Shown here: positions 38,285 through 49,000 of the stretch, in pieces | Layout of the letters: each line of letters begins with the position of its first letter | How positions within the stretch are numbered: the first letter of the stretch is position 1 | Assembly: GCF_900099835.1 (NCBI RefSeq) | Contig: NZ_FNKP01000002.1 | Coordinates: 1,736,001 to 1,800,000, forward strand | Source: Paraburkholderia fungorum | GTDB taxonomy: Bacteria; Pseudomonadota; Gammaproteobacteria; Burkholderiales; Burkholderiaceae | Direction of reading: 5' to 3' | DNA length: 64,000 nt | Notes under the pieces: generated by a model | Told to the model about the DNA's origin: nothing | What the model saw: the letters and a program-made list of their open reading frames with translations, nothing else | Databases searched by the model: none | Program-made: the position numbers and the translations under genes

Positions 38285-39127
38285 ATGATGGCGTTTGGCT
38301 TCGGGCAAGCGTATGGCTCCAGTGGTGGCAGGAAGGCAACCCCTGCCATGCTCGCGGCCGCCCTGATGGTTGTGGCGGCATCGGCGCAAGCTCAATCCGA
38401 CGAGGACCTTGCCAAACAACTGAGTAATCCCGTGGCAGCGCTGATCAGCGTCCCGTTCCAGTTCAACTATGACGATAATATTGGCCCGGAGCGAGGCGGC
38501 AACAAGTTCCTGCTCAACTTCCAGCCGGTCATTCCGTTTCATCTGAACGACACGTGGAACCTGATTTCCCGCACCATTGTGCCGGTCGTCTCGCAGAGTG
38601 ACATCACGCCGGGCTCCGGGTCGCAAACGGGGATAGGCGATGTGGTTCAGAGCCTTTTTCTGTCGCCGCAAAAGCCGACCGCAAGCGGGCTGATCTGGGG
38701 AGTGGGTCCGGCGTTCCTGCTTCCAACCGGGAGTGATGCGTTGCTGTCCAGCCGCAAGTGGGGTGCCGGACCGACCGCGGTCGCCCTCATGCAATCGGGC
38801 GGATGGACCTACGGCATGCTGGCTAACCATATCTGGTCGTTTGCCGGTCAAAGCAGCCGCGATAGCGTCAGTTCGACATTCCTCCAGCCATTCCTGAACT
38901 ACACGACCAAAGACGCGTGGACTTTCGGCATCGATACCGAATCGACGTACGACTGGTCGCACAGACAGTGGTCGACGCCCATCAACGGCACGGTCACCAA
39001 ACTGATCAAGGTGGGCGGCCAGCACATCAGCATCGGCGGAGGCGTTCGGTATTGGGCAGCGAGTCCCAGCTCTGGCCCGCACGGGTGGGGAGGCCGCGCG
39101 ATCGTCACGTTCCTTTTCCCTGCGTGA
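38285..39127 (+). CDS. Outer-membrane beta-barrel protein (phenol-degradation MetA-like transporter family)
   Basis: A 280-residue protein with signal peptide (ATPAMLAAALMVVAASAQAQ) and amphipathic beta-strands ending in a C-terminal aromatic stretch (GRAIVTFLFPA). The segments NKFLLNFQPVIPFHLNDTWN, SQTGIGDVVQSLFLSP and GVGPAFLLPTGSDALL match the family of outer-membrane proteins annotated as transporter or neuromedin-U-like in catabolic regions. Together with the upstream DUF1254/1214 protein it forms an envelope pair often seen in Burkholderia and Pseudomonas. Function is not established. Confidence 0.82.
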   Translation: MMAFGFGQAYGSSGGRKATPAMLAAALMVVAASAQAQSDEDLAKQLSNPVAALISVPFQFNYDDNIGPERGGNKFLLNFQPVIPFHLNDTWNLISRTIVPVVSQSDITPGSGSQTGIGDVVQSLFLSPQKPTASGLIWGVGPAFLLPTGSDALLSSRKWGAGPTAVALMQSGGWTYGMLANHIWSFAGQSSRDSVSSTFLQPFLNYTTKDAWTFGIDTESTYDWSHRQWSTPINGTVTKLIKVGGQHISIGGGVRYWAASPSSGPHGWGGRAIVTFLFPA

Positions 39128-39356
39128 AACTCATTCCTCACACATCTCTGCGCTGCACCTGTACGACCGCTTCTGAAGCTTGAGGAGCCATCCGCATGAC
39201 AGATTTGGCGCAGGTCTAAGCGGCCGCCATTGCGCCGAACGCTGCCAGATACAATCGACGCATCTCGTCCCTCAAAAAACTTTTTGGCCGACTGTCATGT
39301 ATCGACTGTTGTTCCGCGCAAACTGAAACGCTCGATTTATAAAACCAGAATCTACG

Positions 39357-40109
39357 TCACCGATCGCCGTCCCCTGCTGACATGCGAAGGGCTGGGTCGA
39401 TTTCATTGTGCGTCACACCGAATCCCTCCATAAAAACGCGATGGGCCGGTGAGCCGAGATACAAGCGAAGTTGCGCGTTAACCGCATCGCGCAGCCTAAT
39501 GTTTCTTCGGGCAAAAGAGAACGCTCCCAATGGGCGTGATTGCTGAGCGTCACTAGCTTCCAGCTTGTGCTCGACAGCCTCCAGAAGCGATTCCCTCATT
39601 CTCTGCGCCAGAATCCGATTTCCTAAGGCCGTACTTGCATACGCATCAATATCCCCAGAGCGTAGTGCTTCAATAGCCCGGGCTTGATCCGCGAAAGTGG
39701 AAATCTGATGCTCATGAATACCCGACGCCTTTGCCGATTCATGCTGTACCTGTCCGGCGATGACGCCGAGTCGTGCATCCGGTTGTCTGGCCAATGCCGC
39801 ATAACTGTCGAGCGCTTTCGGGTTTCCTGCACGAACCAGAAACCCGTCTCCTATCGCCCACACGGGCACGCTGAACGCGACCCGGTCCGCGCGTTCCGGC
39901 GTAACGAAGAGCGGAACATTCATATCCCACAGTCCAGCCTCCACGCCGGGCAGCAGTTCACTGAATGTGGTCTTGTGATGCTCGATCTGTGTGACACCCA
40001 TCGCACGGAGAACCACGTTGGCTAGATCAATGTCGGCGCCTCTGACGTTGCCGCCCGCTTCTGTCCACCCAAAAGGAGGCTCTTCGATATAAGCAACAGT
40101 TACCTTCAC
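39357..40109 (-). CDS. Type 2 periplasmic-binding-protein-like domain without signal peptide
   Basis: A 250-residue amino-acid-ABC-type substrate-binding domain: VAYIEEPPFGWTEAGGNVRG, ADIDLANVVLRAMG, FSELLPGVEAGLWDMNVPLF, then LRSGDIDAYASTALGN. I chose GTG 40109 because GAGGG lies 5 bp upstream and the first beta strand (VKVTVAYIEEP) then starts the protein; ATG 40181 adds 24 residues without a signal peptide. So the protein appears cytosolic, and no ABC permease or ATPase is adjacent. It may be a free ligand-binding or enzyme-like member of the fold. Confidence 0.78.
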   Translation of the reverse strand: MKVTVAYIEEPPFGWTEAGGNVRGADIDLANVVLRAMGVTQIEHHKTTFSELLPGVEAGLWDMNVPLFVTPERADRVAFSVPVWAIGDGFLVRAGNPKALDSYAALARQPDARLGVIAGQVQHESAKASGIHEHQISTFADQARAIEALRSGDIDAYASTALGNRILAQRMRESLLEAVEHKLEASDAQQSRPLGAFSFARRNIRLRDAVNAQLRLYLGSPAHRVFMEGFGVTHNEIDPALRMSAGDGDR

Positions 40110-40399
40110 GGTATCCCTCGCGAAATTGAAACGGGCATTGGGCGGCATTCGCCAATTGTTGACGATTCTACTTGCAAGCATGAACGTCGAATTGTGTCAG
40201 CGTGCCGAATGATGCAATTGAATAAGATTTTTTCGGCGTCAGCCAATATCCCATTTGCCAGAGTGCGCCGCGCGGAAGACGGTCGCGCCTCGCTATACCG
40301 TGTGCGCAAATCGAATCATTCCTGCTATCCTCGCCGACGGAAAAGCTGCGCGATCGATAGCAGCGCATTTATTTGCTCGAATCATTGAGAGATTTAATC

Positions 40400-41452
40400 A
40401 TGACGACAACACCGGGTTCTGTCGCACAGACCACTACCGGCGTCGCGGCGGGTCTGGCGATTCTGTATTTTTTACGCCCCGTGCTGGTCCCTTTCTTCCT
40501 CGCGGTGCTGCTGCGAATCCTCATCGCGGGCATCGTGTCGCTCGTGGTCCGTCTGCTTCCTCGTGCGCCCAGATGGCTGATCCTGATAGCGACGGCGGTG
40601 ATTGTCGCCTTTAGCGCCTACAGCATTTTCATTGTCATCCTTCAGGGCATGAGCGATCTCGCCAAACAGGCTCCTCTGCTGCCGGCTCGAATCGACAGTC
40701 TGATTCGATCGGTCAATGTGGGATTCGGCCGGCGGTTCGATCTCGCCACCGTACTCGGGTTAATCGACATCCGGTCGCTGGAACACGGTCTCGCTTCCGG
40801 CATCGGCGATGCCGTGTCGAAAGCATTCCTTACATTATTTTTCTTCGTGTTCATGCTTCTGGGGCCAGGCACTGACTCCGATCCGAAGATCATCGGCATC
40901 ACGAGCAACGGAGCGAGAGCAAACTCACAACGCGTGGTTCTCTCGAAGATCGCAAGCCGAGTGCAGATGTACCTGATTTCTCAAACCGCGATCAATCTGG
41001 CAATTGCTGCGATTTCTGCTGCGGTCTTCCGTTTTGCCCAGTTGCCCGACACGGCGTTCTGGTCGGTGACCGTATTTCTTCTCGCATTCATGCCGGTGGT
41101 CGGGCCTTTCGTTGCGAGCATCGTGCCCGCGTTGTTTGCGGCCATCCATAGCGGATCGATTGCGTTGCCCCTCGGCGTATTCGTGATCGTGCTGACTGTG
41201 TTCCAGATCGCGCACAATCTCATCATGCCGAAAGTCCAGGCCAAAAGCACCAACACCGACCCACTCGTCGGGATCTTTGCTCTGGGCATCTGGACGCTTC
41301 TCTGGGGCGTGCCCGGCGCGATCCTCGCGACGCCCTTGACCGTGCTGATGATGGTGATAGCGGCTCAGTTTCAAAGTACGCGCTGGCTGGCGATTCTGAT
41401 GTCGCACGATGGCGTGCCCGACGCAGTGGACCCTCAATCTTCTGCCACGTAA
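40400..41452 (+). CDS. AI-2E-family transporter (PerM-like)
   Basis: A 350-residue integral membrane protein of the AI-2 exporter/PerM family: N-terminal helix pair (GLAILYFLRPVLVPFFLAVL), a central soluble stretch, and the conserved C-terminal helices with TAFWSVTVFLLAFMPVVGPF and NLIMPKVQAKSTNTDPLVGI. The family includes TqsA (autoinducer-2 efflux) and Na+/H+ antiporters; the actual cargo is unknown. ATG 40400 has GAGAG upstream; the frame can extend to 40373. It is a distant relative of the gene at 56243. Confidence 0.87.
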   Translation: MTTTPGSVAQTTTGVAAGLAILYFLRPVLVPFFLAVLLRILIAGIVSLVVRLLPRAPRWLILIATAVIVAFSAYSIFIVILQGMSDLAKQAPLLPARIDSLIRSVNVGFGRRFDLATVLGLIDIRSLEHGLASGIGDAVSKAFLTLFFFVFMLLGPGTDSDPKIIGITSNGARANSQRVVLSKIASRVQMYLISQTAINLAIAAISAAVFRFAQLPDTAFWSVTVFLLAFMPVVGPFVASIVPALFAAIHSGSIALPLGVFVIVLTVFQIAHNLIMPKVQAKSTNTDPLVGIFALGIWTLLWGVPGAILATPLTVLMMVIAAQFQSTRWLAILMSHDGVPDAVDPQSSAT

Positions 41453-41715
41453 CGCAGCCGTTTTAACCATTGAGCGCTCGCGAAACCCTCACGAAGACCG
41501 CCGCCCCAACGACCGTTTCTGGAAGACAGCGGCGCGCGGTAAGACACCAGATCGAGCGCCTCTGCCAGCGTACCTACCGCGCGGCCTCGACGCCAGGCGG
41601 CGACATGCTTAATCGTGCATCTCGCGCGAACGAGCGCGGCCTGACAGACTGCCGCGGCGTTCTCATTGCAGCCGAATTCAGCAAACGAATTCCGGTTAAT
41701 TGGTGCCTGGCAAGC

Positions 41716-42597
41716 CTACCTTGCTGCACACCGAGGCACACGTCGCAGCAGATCGGGCCACCGACTCGCCCAGTCGCCATCGTGCGCGAGACCGGAGACG
41801 ACGCTCGACTGTGCACAACGTGGCCCAGTCGCTTCGACGAAACGGCGAGAGACCTCAGGTGTCACGATATGGTCCTGATCACTCGTGTAGTGAATCTGCG
41901 GAATGCCCGCCACCCGTGAAGCGAAGTCGATGGGATTCAGCGAATCGGGCATTGCCGAGACGTGATGGATGCGATTGATGTACTCATCGTCGAGATTGCC
42001 CGCGACCGTGCGAATCGACTCGATATCGCTGCGGCGCGCGGCAACCAGAATTGCGATCGCCGCACCACCAGAATAGCCGACGAGATTGATACGCTGGCCC
42101 GGCGCTTTCGCGGCAATTCGACTGACCGCATCGTCCATCGCAGCGACCACATCCGGTGCGAAACGCTTCGCTGTCCAATACGGAATGCCGCAATGCGTGT
42201 TCTGATCCATCGGTGTGAACTGGCAGGGCCTCGCAAGATAAGCGACATTGTCGGCCGGATCGGCGGCAGCGAGCGCAAGCCCGGTCGCTTCGCGCGGCGT
42301 CGGATCGAGCGAGGGCTGAGTTCGCGATACCCAGGCCAGACCGTCGCCTTCGATATAGAGATCAATTGGCCGGTCTTGCCGCGTGACTTTGACGTACGCG
42401 GTCAGCACGAAACCGGCGGTCGTGATCTGCTCGCGTTGCAAGCCCGCTGGCGCGGCGAGCGCATCGGCGTGCGCGTTGCGGTCGGGTTCTGCGCACCCGC
42501 CAAGCACGAGCGCCGCCCCGAAGATCGCGATCAACGACACGTGCGATCTCGCCCGCCAACCCGAAAGCATCTGGAAACACGTCGGCAACGAGTTCAC
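41716..42597 (-). CDS. Lipoprotein alpha/beta hydrolase
   Basis: A 293-residue protein. GTG 42597 overlaps the upstream stop by 4 bp (GTGA) with AGGAG 10 bp before it; ATG 42570 is an alternative. The N-terminus carries a lipoprotein signal ending in lipobox LGGC (VSLIAIFGAALVLGGC). The mature part has nucleophile elbow GYSGGA, acid in SDQDHIVT and histidine in GLAHDGDW. It is the last gene of a three-gene block with the TPR-glycosyltransferase and TPR-sulfotransferase, so it likely acts on an envelope substrate made or modified by them (inference). Confidence 0.82.
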   Translation of the reverse strand: MNSLPTCFQMLSGWRARSHVSLIAIFGAALVLGGCAEPDRNAHADALAAPAGLQREQITTAGFVLTAYVKVTRQDRPIDLYIEGDGLAWVSRTQPSLDPTPREATGLALAAADPADNVAYLARPCQFTPMDQNTHCGIPYWTAKRFAPDVVAAMDDAVSRIAAKAPGQRINLVGYSGGAAIAILVAARRSDIESIRTVAGNLDDEYINRIHHVSAMPDSLNPIDFASRVAGIPQIHYTSDQDHIVTPEVSRRFVEATGPRCAQSSVVSGLAHDGDWASRWPDLLRRVPRCAAR

Positions 42598-43784
42598 GAA
42601 CCGTGTTCTCCTCGCGCAAACCGTTGCTTCAGTTCTTCGCGCATGCTCGCCATGACGCCCTCCCAATCGCCCCGTTTCGGCTGCCGGAAGAGCCTTGTGG
42701 CGGGATACCACGGAGTATCGGTGCGTCCCATCAGCCAACGCCAGTCAGGCACAAACGGCAGCATCACCCACGCCGGCACGCCCATCGCGCCGGCAAGATG
42801 AACCGGCGACGAATCCACCGAAATCAGCAGATCGACGAGGCTCAGAATCGCTGCAGTATCCTCAAAATCGCGAATGCCATCGCTCAGCGAGAGCAGCGAC
42901 ATGCCCTCAGGCGCCGACGCCGCCTGCGACTCGGCAGGCCCCTTCTGAATGGACACGAAACTCACGCCAGGCATCGCGAGCGGAGCTAGTTGGTCCAGCC
43001 GCAGCGACCGGTTCGCGTCGTTGGTATGGGTCGGCCTTCCGGCCCATACCAGCGCGACCAGCGGACGCCGAAGATGCGCGAGCTTCAAACGCCAGTAGTC
43101 GACCCGCGCCGGATCGGGCGTCAGATACGGCATCGGACCGGGCAGATCGGCGAGCTGGAGGTTCATCGCCATCGGCAGGCTCATCATCTCGCAGTGCATG
43201 TCGAAGGCTGGCGGCAGGCTGCCGCGCACCACGATATCGTCGTAGCCCGTGAGTCGCTTTGCCAGCGACACGCTTTCTGCGTTCACTTCCAGCACCACGC
43301 GCGCGCCGCTCTTCGCTTTGGCCCAAGGCACCATTCGCATGAACTGGAACGTGTCGCCATAGCCCTGTTCATCGTGGATCAGCAGTGTCTGTCCGGGAAT
43401 CGGCTGACCGCTCCAGCGCGGCCTCTGCACTTTGCGCTCGTACTGCGTGGTGTGCGCGAGGCTGTAACGGTAGCGGTATTCGCGCCAGCCTCTTCCGAAT
43501 TCGCCCATCAGCAGCAATGTTTCCGCAAGGTCGAAACGCGCGGAGAAATCACCGGGAACGTTCGCGACCAGCATCTCCTGGATCGCGCGGGTCGCTGCAA
43601 GTTTGCCTTGCGGGCGAATCGCCGAGACCAGCAGACGCCACACCGCGAGCGGTCCGGTGCCGGACGCAAGATACGGCGCCAGCAGCGCTTCGGCCGCTTC
43701 ATATTGCCCGGCCTTCAGTAGCGGCCGGACCTGCTGCTCCAGCGTCGCAAATCCGGCCGGCGTCGATACGTAAGGTCTGTTCAT
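42594..43784 (-). CDS. TPR-containing glycosyltransferase (GT9/heptosyltransferase-like)
   Basis: A 396-residue protein. Residues 10-110 are helical TPR-like repeats (LLKAGQYEAAEALLAPYLAS, FDLAETLLLMGEFGRGWREY). The rest is a GT-B-type fold: RPRWSGQPIPGQTLLIHDEQ, LVALVWAGRPTHTNDANRSL, and C-terminal nucleotide-sugar segment DLLISVDSSPVHLAGAMGVP with WMLPFVPDWRWL-like region. Relatives include heptosyltransferases and TPR-linked protein glycosyltransferases. It overlaps both neighbours by 4 bp, so the three genes are probably translationally coupled. Acceptor unknown. Confidence 0.83.
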   Translation of the reverse strand: MNRPYVSTPAGFATLEQQVRPLLKAGQYEAAEALLAPYLASGTGPLAVWRLLVSAIRPQGKLAATRAIQEMLVANVPGDFSARFDLAETLLLMGEFGRGWREYRYRYSLAHTTQYERKVQRPRWSGQPIPGQTLLIHDEQGYGDTFQFMRMVPWAKAKSGARVVLEVNAESVSLAKRLTGYDDIVVRGSLPPAFDMHCEMMSLPMAMNLQLADLPGPMPYLTPDPARVDYWRLKLAHLRRPLVALVWAGRPTHTNDANRSLRLDQLAPLAMPGVSFVSIQKGPAESQAASAPEGMSLLSLSDGIRDFEDTAAILSLVDLLISVDSSPVHLAGAMGVPAWVMLPFVPDWRWLMGRTDTPWYPATRLFRQPKRGDWEGVMASMREELKQRFARGEHGS

Positions 43785-45901
43785 GATGTGCGGGACGGGT
43801 CGGCTTCGTCATGTGCCGGTTGCGCAATGCCGAGCGCCGCGAGCAAAGGCTTGAGGTGCGGCGCATAGCGCTTCCAGCGTCCCTTCGACGTCGTGTAGAT
43901 CGGCTGACGCACCTGATTGACGCTCGCCGTGCGTACCACACGGCGGTTCTCATGGAACGAGAGACATGCATCGTCCCACGGCAGCCCGATGAAGTGAATC
44001 AACCTGCGCGCTTCGTGCTCGACATCGCCGATCACGGCCTCGTAGTCGACTTCGATAAAACGTTCGGGCGGCAACACGGTGCGCAGGTGCGCCATCAGCG
44101 TGTCGTAGTAACGATAGAACTCACCGAGTTCGGTCTGGTTGAACGTGAAGCGCTGTTCTCCGCCGAACAGCTTGGTGTAGCACGACAGGCAGGTGTCCAC
44201 CGGATCGCGCCGCACATGAACGATACGCGCGCCGGACAGGATCAGCGGAATCAGTCCGGCGTACAGGAAGTTGGCGGGCATCTTGTCGACGAGCCGCGCG
44301 CGCCCTTCGGCGAGCGGCGTCACGCGCGCCAGATAGTCGGCCCCGATGCGCGCGAGATCGTCGCGCGTCATCGCGGCAACATGGTCCGGGTACGGTCCCG
44401 CCGCTTCGAGCGCGCAACGCAATGCGGACAACTCGCCAGCGCCCGTCACCTGCGGATGCGATGCGAGAATCTGCTCGATCAGCGTCGTACCCGAGCGCGG
44501 CATACCGAGCACGAACACCGGCAACTCCGATGCCGCGCCCGAACCGACCAGATCGGCGTAGCGCTGCGCGGTGAACGCCTGGGCGATTCGCGACATCCAT
44601 GCGCCGGTGGCAGCACCGTCGTAGGCGAAATCGGCTCGCTTCAGGCGGTTGCCCTCGTCCAGATGCGCGAACGCGCGAGGCCCGTCGCCGATATCCATGT
44701 AGGCCTTGCCGAGCGCGAAACGCGCCGAGACGTGCTCGATCCGCGAACGGGCGTTGCCTTCTCCGACGAAGGCTTCAAGCCTGGCGATATCGGGATCGTG
44801 GCGGGTGAAGGTGCGCGCATCGGCACGGCTCGCCAGCGCGCGCACCGAGTCCGGAAACGCATCGAGCGCGGCGTCGAAGGCGGCCAGCGCGTCGTCCTTG
44901 CGACCCGCTTCCAGCAGCAGCGCCGCGCGCCCCAGCAAGGCATCCTCGTTGGCAGTGCCTGGGAGCGCGACAGCCTGTTCGTACGCATCGAGCGCGGCGT
45001 CGGTCAAGCCAAGCGATTGCAGCACGACGGCAAGCGTGTGATGCGCATCGGCGCTTTGCGGCGCGAGCGCGACCGCCTCGCGCGCGCAGCGCAGCGCGGC
45101 GTCGAGCCGTTCGAGCTGGCGCAGCGCCTTGGCGCGCGCAATCAGCCCGGCGGGATTCCGCGGCGCGAACGCATGCAGCATGTCCAGCGCACGCAGCGAC
45201 GCGTCGCCACGGTGCCGCGACATCTCGATGTCTGCGAGATTCAGATACGCATCGACCAGACGCGGGTCGAGATCGATTGCGAGCCGCGCTGCGGCGGCGG
45301 CTTCGTCGAACCGGCCTTGCGTGGACAGCAGAAAAGCGAAGTTGCTGTGCGCCTGCGCGTAATTGGGATTCAGCGTGAGCGCACGGCGGTAATAGTTCTC
45401 AGCCAGATCGAAACGACCCAGCCGGCGATAAGTGTTGGCGAGGTTGTTGCACGCCTCGGCCGAAGCGGGTTGAAGCTCGACCACGCGCTCGAGACAGTCG
45501 CGGCTTTCCGCGAATTTGCCCGTTTCCTGAAGCGCGATGCCGAGATTGTTCCAGCCCGCGACGAGCTTCGCATCGCGTGCGACAGCTTGCCGTCCGGCTG
45601 CCTCGGCTTGAGCGAGCATGCCATTCTGGCGGCACATTTCCGCGAGGTTGGCCCAGTAAGCGGCGGGCGCCTCGCGCGCGTTGCAGGCGGCCTGCAAATG
45701 GGTAATCGCGAGGTCGAGCTTGCCGTGCGCATGAGCCATCAAGCCGAGCAGATGCAGCGCGTCGGCTTGACCGGGAACAGCGGCCAGCACGCGCTCGCAC
45801 AACTGTTCGGCCTGGCTTGCCTGTCCGGCAGTCCAGTGCGCGTGAGCCCGGGTCAGCGCCTGGTGGAGAGTGAGGGTCTGGCCGGTATTGGGATGTGACA
45901 T
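43781..45901 (-). CDS. TPR-sulfotransferase
   Basis: A 706-residue protein. Residues 1-430 hold about ten TPR units (AYWANLAEMCRQNGMLAQAE, ACNNLANTYRRLGRFDLAEN). The C-terminal sulfotransferase domain (PF13469-like) has the 5'-phosphosulfate loop PVFVLGMPRSGTTLIEQILA near residue 470 and the 3'-phosphate segment VHVRRDPVDTCLSCYTKLF. Such proteins resemble tyrosylprotein sulfotransferases and transfer sulfate from PAPS to protein or sugar acceptors. The stop overlaps the glycosyltransferase start (ATGA, 43781-43784). The autotransporter gene lies 103 bp upstream on the same strand, with a hairpin between. Target is unknown. Confidence 0.88.
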   Translation of the reverse strand: MSHPNTGQTLTLHQALTRAHAHWTAGQASQAEQLCERVLAAVPGQADALHLLGLMAHAHGKLDLAITHLQAACNAREAPAAYWANLAEMCRQNGMLAQAEAAGRQAVARDAKLVAGWNNLGIALQETGKFAESRDCLERVVELQPASAEACNNLANTYRRLGRFDLAENYYRRALTLNPNYAQAHSNFAFLLSTQGRFDEAAAAARLAIDLDPRLVDAYLNLADIEMSRHRGDASLRALDMLHAFAPRNPAGLIARAKALRQLERLDAALRCAREAVALAPQSADAHHTLAVVLQSLGLTDAALDAYEQAVALPGTANEDALLGRAALLLEAGRKDDALAAFDAALDAFPDSVRALASRADARTFTRHDPDIARLEAFVGEGNARSRIEHVSARFALGKAYMDIGDGPRAFAHLDEGNRLKRADFAYDGAATGAWMSRIAQAFTAQRYADLVGSGAASELPVFVLGMPRSGTTLIEQILASHPQVTGAGELSALRCALEAAGPYPDHVAAMTRDDLARIGADYLARVTPLAEGRARLVDKMPANFLYAGLIPLILSGARIVHVRRDPVDTCLSCYTKLFGGEQRFTFNQTELGEFYRYYDTLMAHLRTVLPPERFIEVDYEAVIGDVEHEARRLIHFIGLPWDDACLSFHENRRVVRTASVNQVRQPIYTTSKGRWKRYAPHLKPLLAALGIAQPAHDEADPSRTS

Positions 45902-45959
45902 GAAAGCAGGGCCCGGCAGGTGAAGTACCGGAATGATACGGGATGCATGAGATGCAATG

Positions 45960-45985
45960 ACGGACCAGCCAATTGGCCGGTCCGT
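45960..45985 (-). terminator. Hairpin between autotransporter and sulfotransferase genes
   Basis: ACGGACC (45960-45966) pairs with GGTCCGT (45979-45985) and encloses GCCAATTGGC. It starts 20 nt after the autotransporter stop. There is no T-tract; it may terminate part of the transcripts or protect the upstream mRNA. Confidence 0.45.
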
Positions 45986-46004
45986 TCGATGCAGCTAGCT
46001 TCGA

Positions 46005-49000
46005 TCAGAACAACTGACGCAGTTTCAACGAACCCGCTTGCGACACGTAGCCCTTGCCCGCCTGCACTTCGTAGCGCACATTGAGACTCAGGTTGTTCGC
46101 GCGCAGCAGCGTGACGCCCAGCGTCATGTCGGCAAGGTCCGAAACCGGTGACGAACCGAGCGTCGTAAAGCTCGTCGCGCCGGTCGGATCGCCGACGTAG
46201 CTTGCGGCGCTCGACGCTCGTGTGTGGTCGTACTCGTGACGCCACGCGAGCGTCAGTTCAGGGACGACAACCCCATACGACGAAGTGAAATCGCGCGAAA
46301 GCTTCGCGCCGAGATCGCTCTTGACGGAAGTCGAATGCGTCGAGCCCACCGACAGCGCCGCACCGTTACCGCCGCTTTCCGTGTAGCCGTTCTGATGCAG
46401 ATAGCTGTAAGTCAATGCAGCCAGCGGCGTGACCGTGTACGGACCGGCCGCGAGCGGCATGCCCACTTCGCCGCGCATCACGTATTGCGTCCCGCCGAAG
46501 CTCGCGTTCGCAGCGCCCGAGAAACCGCTGAAGTCGACCTGACGGTCGGCGTCGTAGCGTTGCAACACAGCACCGCCCGACAGGTTCGCGTACCAGCGGC
46601 TCGCTGTGTAGCTGCCGTAGCCGAGCAGGCCGTACGAGTTCACGCGGGTGGTGTCGCCCGCGGTGTCGCCGGTGTTGTTGATCGCGCTGTTGGTGTAGCT
46701 GAACACGCCGCCGACGCGCCATGCATCGCTGACCGCGCGATCCATACCGAACATCAGGCCCGCGAAGTTCGCGCTGTAGCCATCGACGGAATCGCGGGCG
46801 TCCTGACTTGCGTGACCGCCGAACGCCTGGCCCCAGATGCCGTTCGCGAGCGTGCCTTCACCCGTCGACACGCCGGTCGCGCCGTCGTTTTGCGCGAGCC
46901 GGAAGCCGTTCAGGTGAGTCGAGACGATATCCAGCACGTTATACGTCGGCGCGGCCGCGGCGCGTGCCGTCGATGCCTGCGAGATTGGCGCGAGCTGTGC
47001 GCCCGCGTGGTTCACGTCGGCGACGGTCCCGTAGGTCTGCAACGCGATGGCCGCGTCGTACAGGTTCAGCAGGCGCGCATCGCTGACGCCCGTGTAGGCG
47101 GTCAGGCCGCTCATTGCGCTGCGCGCATTCGACGTCGTTGGAGTAATCCGGCCGGTGCTTCCGCTGCTTGTGCCCGTGTCGGTACTGGTGCCGCTACCGC
47201 TAGTGTCGGTGCCACCCGTGCCCGTGCCACTGGTGTCCGTTCCCGTCAGGCTGTCGACCGTGACGACGAGATCGGTGTGGCCGTCCGACGTGGTCACCGA
47301 GGTGCCGCTCAACGATGCGGTGTAGCCCGCGATCGAGTAGTTCAACGCACTTGCGTTGTAGGTGCCGGTGCCCGCCGCGTCGACCACGACATAACGCTGC
47401 CCCGCAGCGAACGAATACGCGCCCGTGGTGCTCTTGAGCGTGACCGTCGAGCCCGCATCGATCTCCGCATTGCCGCTCACGACCAGGCGGCCATAACCGG
47501 TGTCGCTCAGACTACCCGCTGCGATCGCGCCGCTCGACACGCCGATCAGTAGCGTCGCGGCCTCGCCTTGCGAGTAATTGCCGGTGATGGTCGTGATGCC
47601 GTCCACCTCGAGCGTCGCGCCGCTGTTGTAGACCGTGTTCGTGCCGACGTCGATCGAATCGTTCAGCAGAAGATTGCCTGAGCCGAAAGTCAGATCCGCG
47701 GCGGTGCTCGAAATCGTGCCAGCCGCGCCGTCGTAACCCGTCAACGTGCCGAAGATCGTGCCGGTGCCGCCGTCAATGGTCAGCGCCGAACTACGGATGT
47801 TGTTGATGTTGCCGGCGATGACGCCTGCGTTAACGATGGTGCCGATCGATCCGCCGTTCTCGATCGCATTTTGCGAGCCGGTGATAAGGCCGGTATTGGT
47901 CAGCGTACCGATGCTCCCCTTGTTCTCGATCGCCGTACTCGTTGCGCTCAACGTGCCGGCGTTTGTCATCGACGTGATCGTGCCGGAGTTGTACAAGCCC
48001 TCGTAGGTGGCGGTGATCGTACCGGTCGCTTCGTTGACGAGCGAGTCGATCATTCCCTGGTTGGAGAAGCCATTGCTCGCGCCGGTCATCGAGCCGCTGT
48101 TGTCGACCGAGCCGATCGAACCGACGTTCACCACTGCGTCGTTGTGGCCGTACAGCGAACCTTCGTTGAGCAGAGCGCCGATCGTGCCCGTCGATTCGTT
48201 CTTGAACGCGACGAGCGTTCCGTTCGCGCTGCCCGTGTTGATCAGCGCGTTGATCGTGCCGGTGTTGTCCAGCGCATATTCATCGGCCGCGATCGTGCCG
48301 CTGTTGGTCAGCGTGCCGATCAGACCGTCGTTGGCGATCGCGGTTTCGCCCGAAATCATGCCGGCGTTGCTGAGCGTGCCGATTGTGCCGATGTGAACGA
48401 CGCCAGCCGTTTGCGTCGAGTTTGCGTTGTAGATGCCGACCGCGCCGCCGGTGATCGTGCCGCCCGTCTGGTTGTCGAGCACCGAAATCGTGCCGCCCGC
48501 ATTGACCACGCCGCTCAGGCCGCCGCTGATCAGGCCGCTGTTGGTGAGGGAACCAATCGAGCCGAGATAGGTGGCGCCACGGCTCGTGGTCGACGCCTGG
48601 TTGAGCACGGCGGTATTCTGCACACTGTTGATCTCACCGCTGTTGCTGAACGCGCCGATGGTGCCGAGGTTGAAGACCGCGCCGTTGGTGTCGCCTTGCT
48701 GGTTGATCGTGCCGAGGTTCGACAGCGAGCCAATGGAGCCCTGGTTCTCGATGACGGCCCATTCGCCGTTGATATACCCGCTCGCTTCGTTCGTGAATGT
48801 GCCGATCGTGCTGGCCGCGCCGCTATTGAGCAGACCGTAGCTACTGCCGAGCATGTCGCCGGAGTTGTCGATCGAACCGATCTTGCCCTGGTTCAGCACG
48901 GCTTCCGCGCCGCCGCTCAGATTGCCTTCATTGGTGATCGCGCCGATCGACGACAGCGTGCCGCTGTTCAGGATCGCACTGGTAGTCAGTCCCTCGAGGT

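Noticed and set aside
43811..45898. A 695-codon plus-strand open frame
   Set aside because: Antisense shadow of the TPR-sulfotransferase gene, Arg-rich with no domain.
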